From NCBI GenBank assembly GCA_041488155.1, contig JBGPOS010000117.1, forward strand, positions 1 to 6,379: 6,379 nt of DNA, written 5' to 3'. How positions within the stretch are numbered: position 1 is the stretch's first letter; each line of letters opens with the position of its first letter. Both the position numbers and the translations under genes were made by a program. The DNA is from JBGPOS01 sp041488155 (lineage in GTDB: Bacteria > Chloroflexota > Dehalococcoidia > Tepidiformales > Tepidiformaceae). The notes beneath the pieces were generated by a model. The model ran no database searches and had not been told where the DNA came from. It saw only the letters and a list, made by a program, of their open reading frames with translations. Below are positions 6,001 to 6,379 of the stretch, piece after piece.

Positions 6001-6379
6001 GCACTCAAGCGGGCCTTCCGGCCGGAGGTGGCGGGACCGCCACCGCTTCCGCCACCTCCAACGGTCGACCTGCCGCTGAGCGCGCACATCCCGGAGCAGT
6101 ACATCCCTGAGGTCCACGTCAGGCTAGCGGTGTACCAGAGGATCGCGGAAGTCGAAACTCCACAGGCGGTGGCGGAGATGCAGGCTGAGCTGGCGGACCG
6201 TTTCGGCCCAGTACCGCCCGCGGTCGACAACCTCCTCTACGTGGCACTTGTGAAATCGGTGGCGCGGCGGGCGCGGGTGGAATCGATTAAGACGGACGAA
6301 CTGATGTTCCACATTCGCGTTCGCGGGGGCGTGACCGAGGGGATGCGGGGCGGGGTCGGGGCGCTGGGGGTGGGGGGAG
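3055..6379 (+). CDS. mfd: Transcription-repair coupling factor Mfd (3' end outside window)
   Basis: Mfd is a DNA translocase that pushes RNA polymerase stalled at a lesion off the DNA and recruits UvrA for strand-specific nucleotide excision repair. About 1108 codons are present; family members are usually about 1150-1200. Domains in order: UvrB-like N-terminal module (about 1-330), with ERLPYE near 85-90 and ARRGGIVDVFP near 173-183; RNA-polymerase interaction domain (about 470-535) with GDYLVHADHGIARYGG; superfamily 2 helicase core with Walker A GDVGYGKTE at 626, DEEQ at 727, SATP at 753, GLDIP at 872 and QLYQLRGRVGR at 893-903; RDLEIRGAGNVLGTEQSG; a proline-rich linker (about 995-1002); and the C-terminal TRCF domain, cut by the edge. 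Arg175, Arg191 and Phe195 line up with the UvrA-contacting Arg165, Arg181 and Phe185 of the E. coli protein, with identical spacing. The frame is open from 2974; TTG at 3055 is the best start, with CTG 3058 and GTG 3100 as alternatives. No frameshift is seen. Confidence 0.97.
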   Translation, partial: MLASELVGLTAAVADVVAPLALPGKGELRLGVPETAKAVVAGAFAARSEHPVLLLAPTPARSQALYEELATFLEDVPLARLPERERLPYELTRDDPLVALERARALGLMRSGGRALVVASWASLSEHCAGPGVEAEGIGVGVGDGIEPQSLLGELERRGYEVTALADRAGSVARRGGIVDVFPAGSEHPFRIEFFGNQVESIRQVDLGSQRSVGTMDRVHLPPAVTGTREAHEAARALLGQLEASEDAAEHVVEQLTLIAEGNRSGYEGFFEPLLYSTTALDHFDEAGAIIFDDADEGVLALERQADQQQRSRSELERRGSIPTGLPELNTGADSIRPLLAARRGLHLQRFGSEELGATRLPLRATPGFAGKLKPLAQQAGQWAKEGKAVVIASQQALRLAELMDAEGIAAVLRRRVDERPVAGTITLLPLAVGGGFVLDERVVLISDAEVFGFRKRRRPTRARAGIRADIVSTLEVGDYLVHADHGIARYGGMVRRSVEGVEREYLELQYAEGDRLYVPADGLDPVSRYVGPADHPPGLTRLGSQEWARAKRRVKQAVVELAQDLIELYAKREIAQGHAFAEDGPWQMEMEAAFPFVETPDQVEAIAEVKSDMERPRPMDRLICGDVGYGKTEIAVRAAFKAVADGKQVAILVPTTVLAEQHGSTFRERTAGFPIRVDVLSRFRSDQQQREIVAGIASGEVDVAIGTHRLLQKDVQFKDLGLVVIDEEQRFGVSHKERLKQMRAEVDTLTLSATPIPRTLQMSLTGIRDMSTVMTPPEERLPIRTYVLQWDDEIIREAIDRELQRGGQVYFVHNRVHNIERIVSRLREIVPEAEIAVGHGQMPEDQLERVMMEFGAGDHDVLVCTTIIESGLDIPNVNTIIINDADRLGLAQLYQLRGRVGRAANRAYAYLLYDKDRAMSEQAQKRLEAVFEATELGAGFQIALRDLEIRGAGNVLGTEQSGHIAAVGFDMYSKLVAEAVGALKRAFRPEVAGPPPLPPPPTVDLPLSAHIPEQYIPEVHVRLAVYQRIAEVETPQAVAEMQAELADRFGPVPPAVDNLLYVALVKSVARRARVESIKTDELMFHIRVRGGVTEGMRGGVGALGVGG
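6325..6377 (+). other. G-quadruplex-type tract inside mfd
   Basis: Seven runs of four or more G lie on the coding strand: 6325-6329, 6339-6342, 6347-6350, 6352-6355, 6358-6361, 6366-6370 and 6372-6377. From 6339 onward the loops are only 1-4 bases. This easily meets the usual pattern for a stable DNA or RNA quadruplex. In protein it encodes a glycine-rich part of the TRCF domain (R-G-G-V-T-E-G-M-R-G-G-V-G). It may simply be GC-biased coding of glycine. Confidence 0.6.

Overview
The window is GC-rich bacterial DNA. It looks like Chloroflexota, probably Dehalococcoidia or a relative. The pointers are a lipoprotein N-terminus of the form N-Y-W-T-R-R followed by a Tat motif and a Cys lipobox, tandem Tat-exported family 5 solute-binding proteins, and high GC. 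The placement rests on remembered family style, not on a search.

Layout, left to right. (1) Bases 1-178, minus strand: the first 59 codons of a Tat-dependent solute-binding lipoprotein whose body lies off the left edge. (2) Bases 179-324: its control region, with a near-consensus promoter (TTGACA, 16 bp, TATACT) and two copies of GTATACGA. (3) Bases 325-2076, minus strand: a complete 583-residue family 5 (oligopeptide/dipeptide type) solute-binding protein with a Tat signal but no lipobox. (4) Bases 2077-2210: a divergent intergenic region whose right end carries a promoter placed so that the next mRNA should be leaderless. (5) Bases 2211-2933, plus strand: a complete 240-residue endonuclease/exonuclease/phosphatase (EEP) fold protein with its metal and catalytic residues intact. 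(6) Bases 2934-3054: a leader region with a strong two-part hairpin just before the next start. (7) Bases 3055-6379, plus strand: mfd, the transcription-repair coupling factor, present from its likely TTG start through about 1108 codons and cut by the right edge in its last domain.

The two binding proteins on the minus strand look like paralogous nutrient-uptake components; no permease or ATPase gene is visible to say what they import. Each of the two appears to be transcribed separately, since the downstream one has its own good promoter. On the plus strand, the EEP protein and mfd are co-directional but separated by 121 bases with a hairpin, so a shared operon is possible but not shown. I see no mobile element, CRISPR array, rRNA or tRNA.

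I found no convincing new multi-gene system. The observations most worth a second look are regulatory or structural: the leaderless EEP promoter, the hairpin over the mfd initiation region, the repeated GTATACGA at the lipoprotein promoter, and a very G-rich quadruplex-type tract inside the 3' part of mfd.
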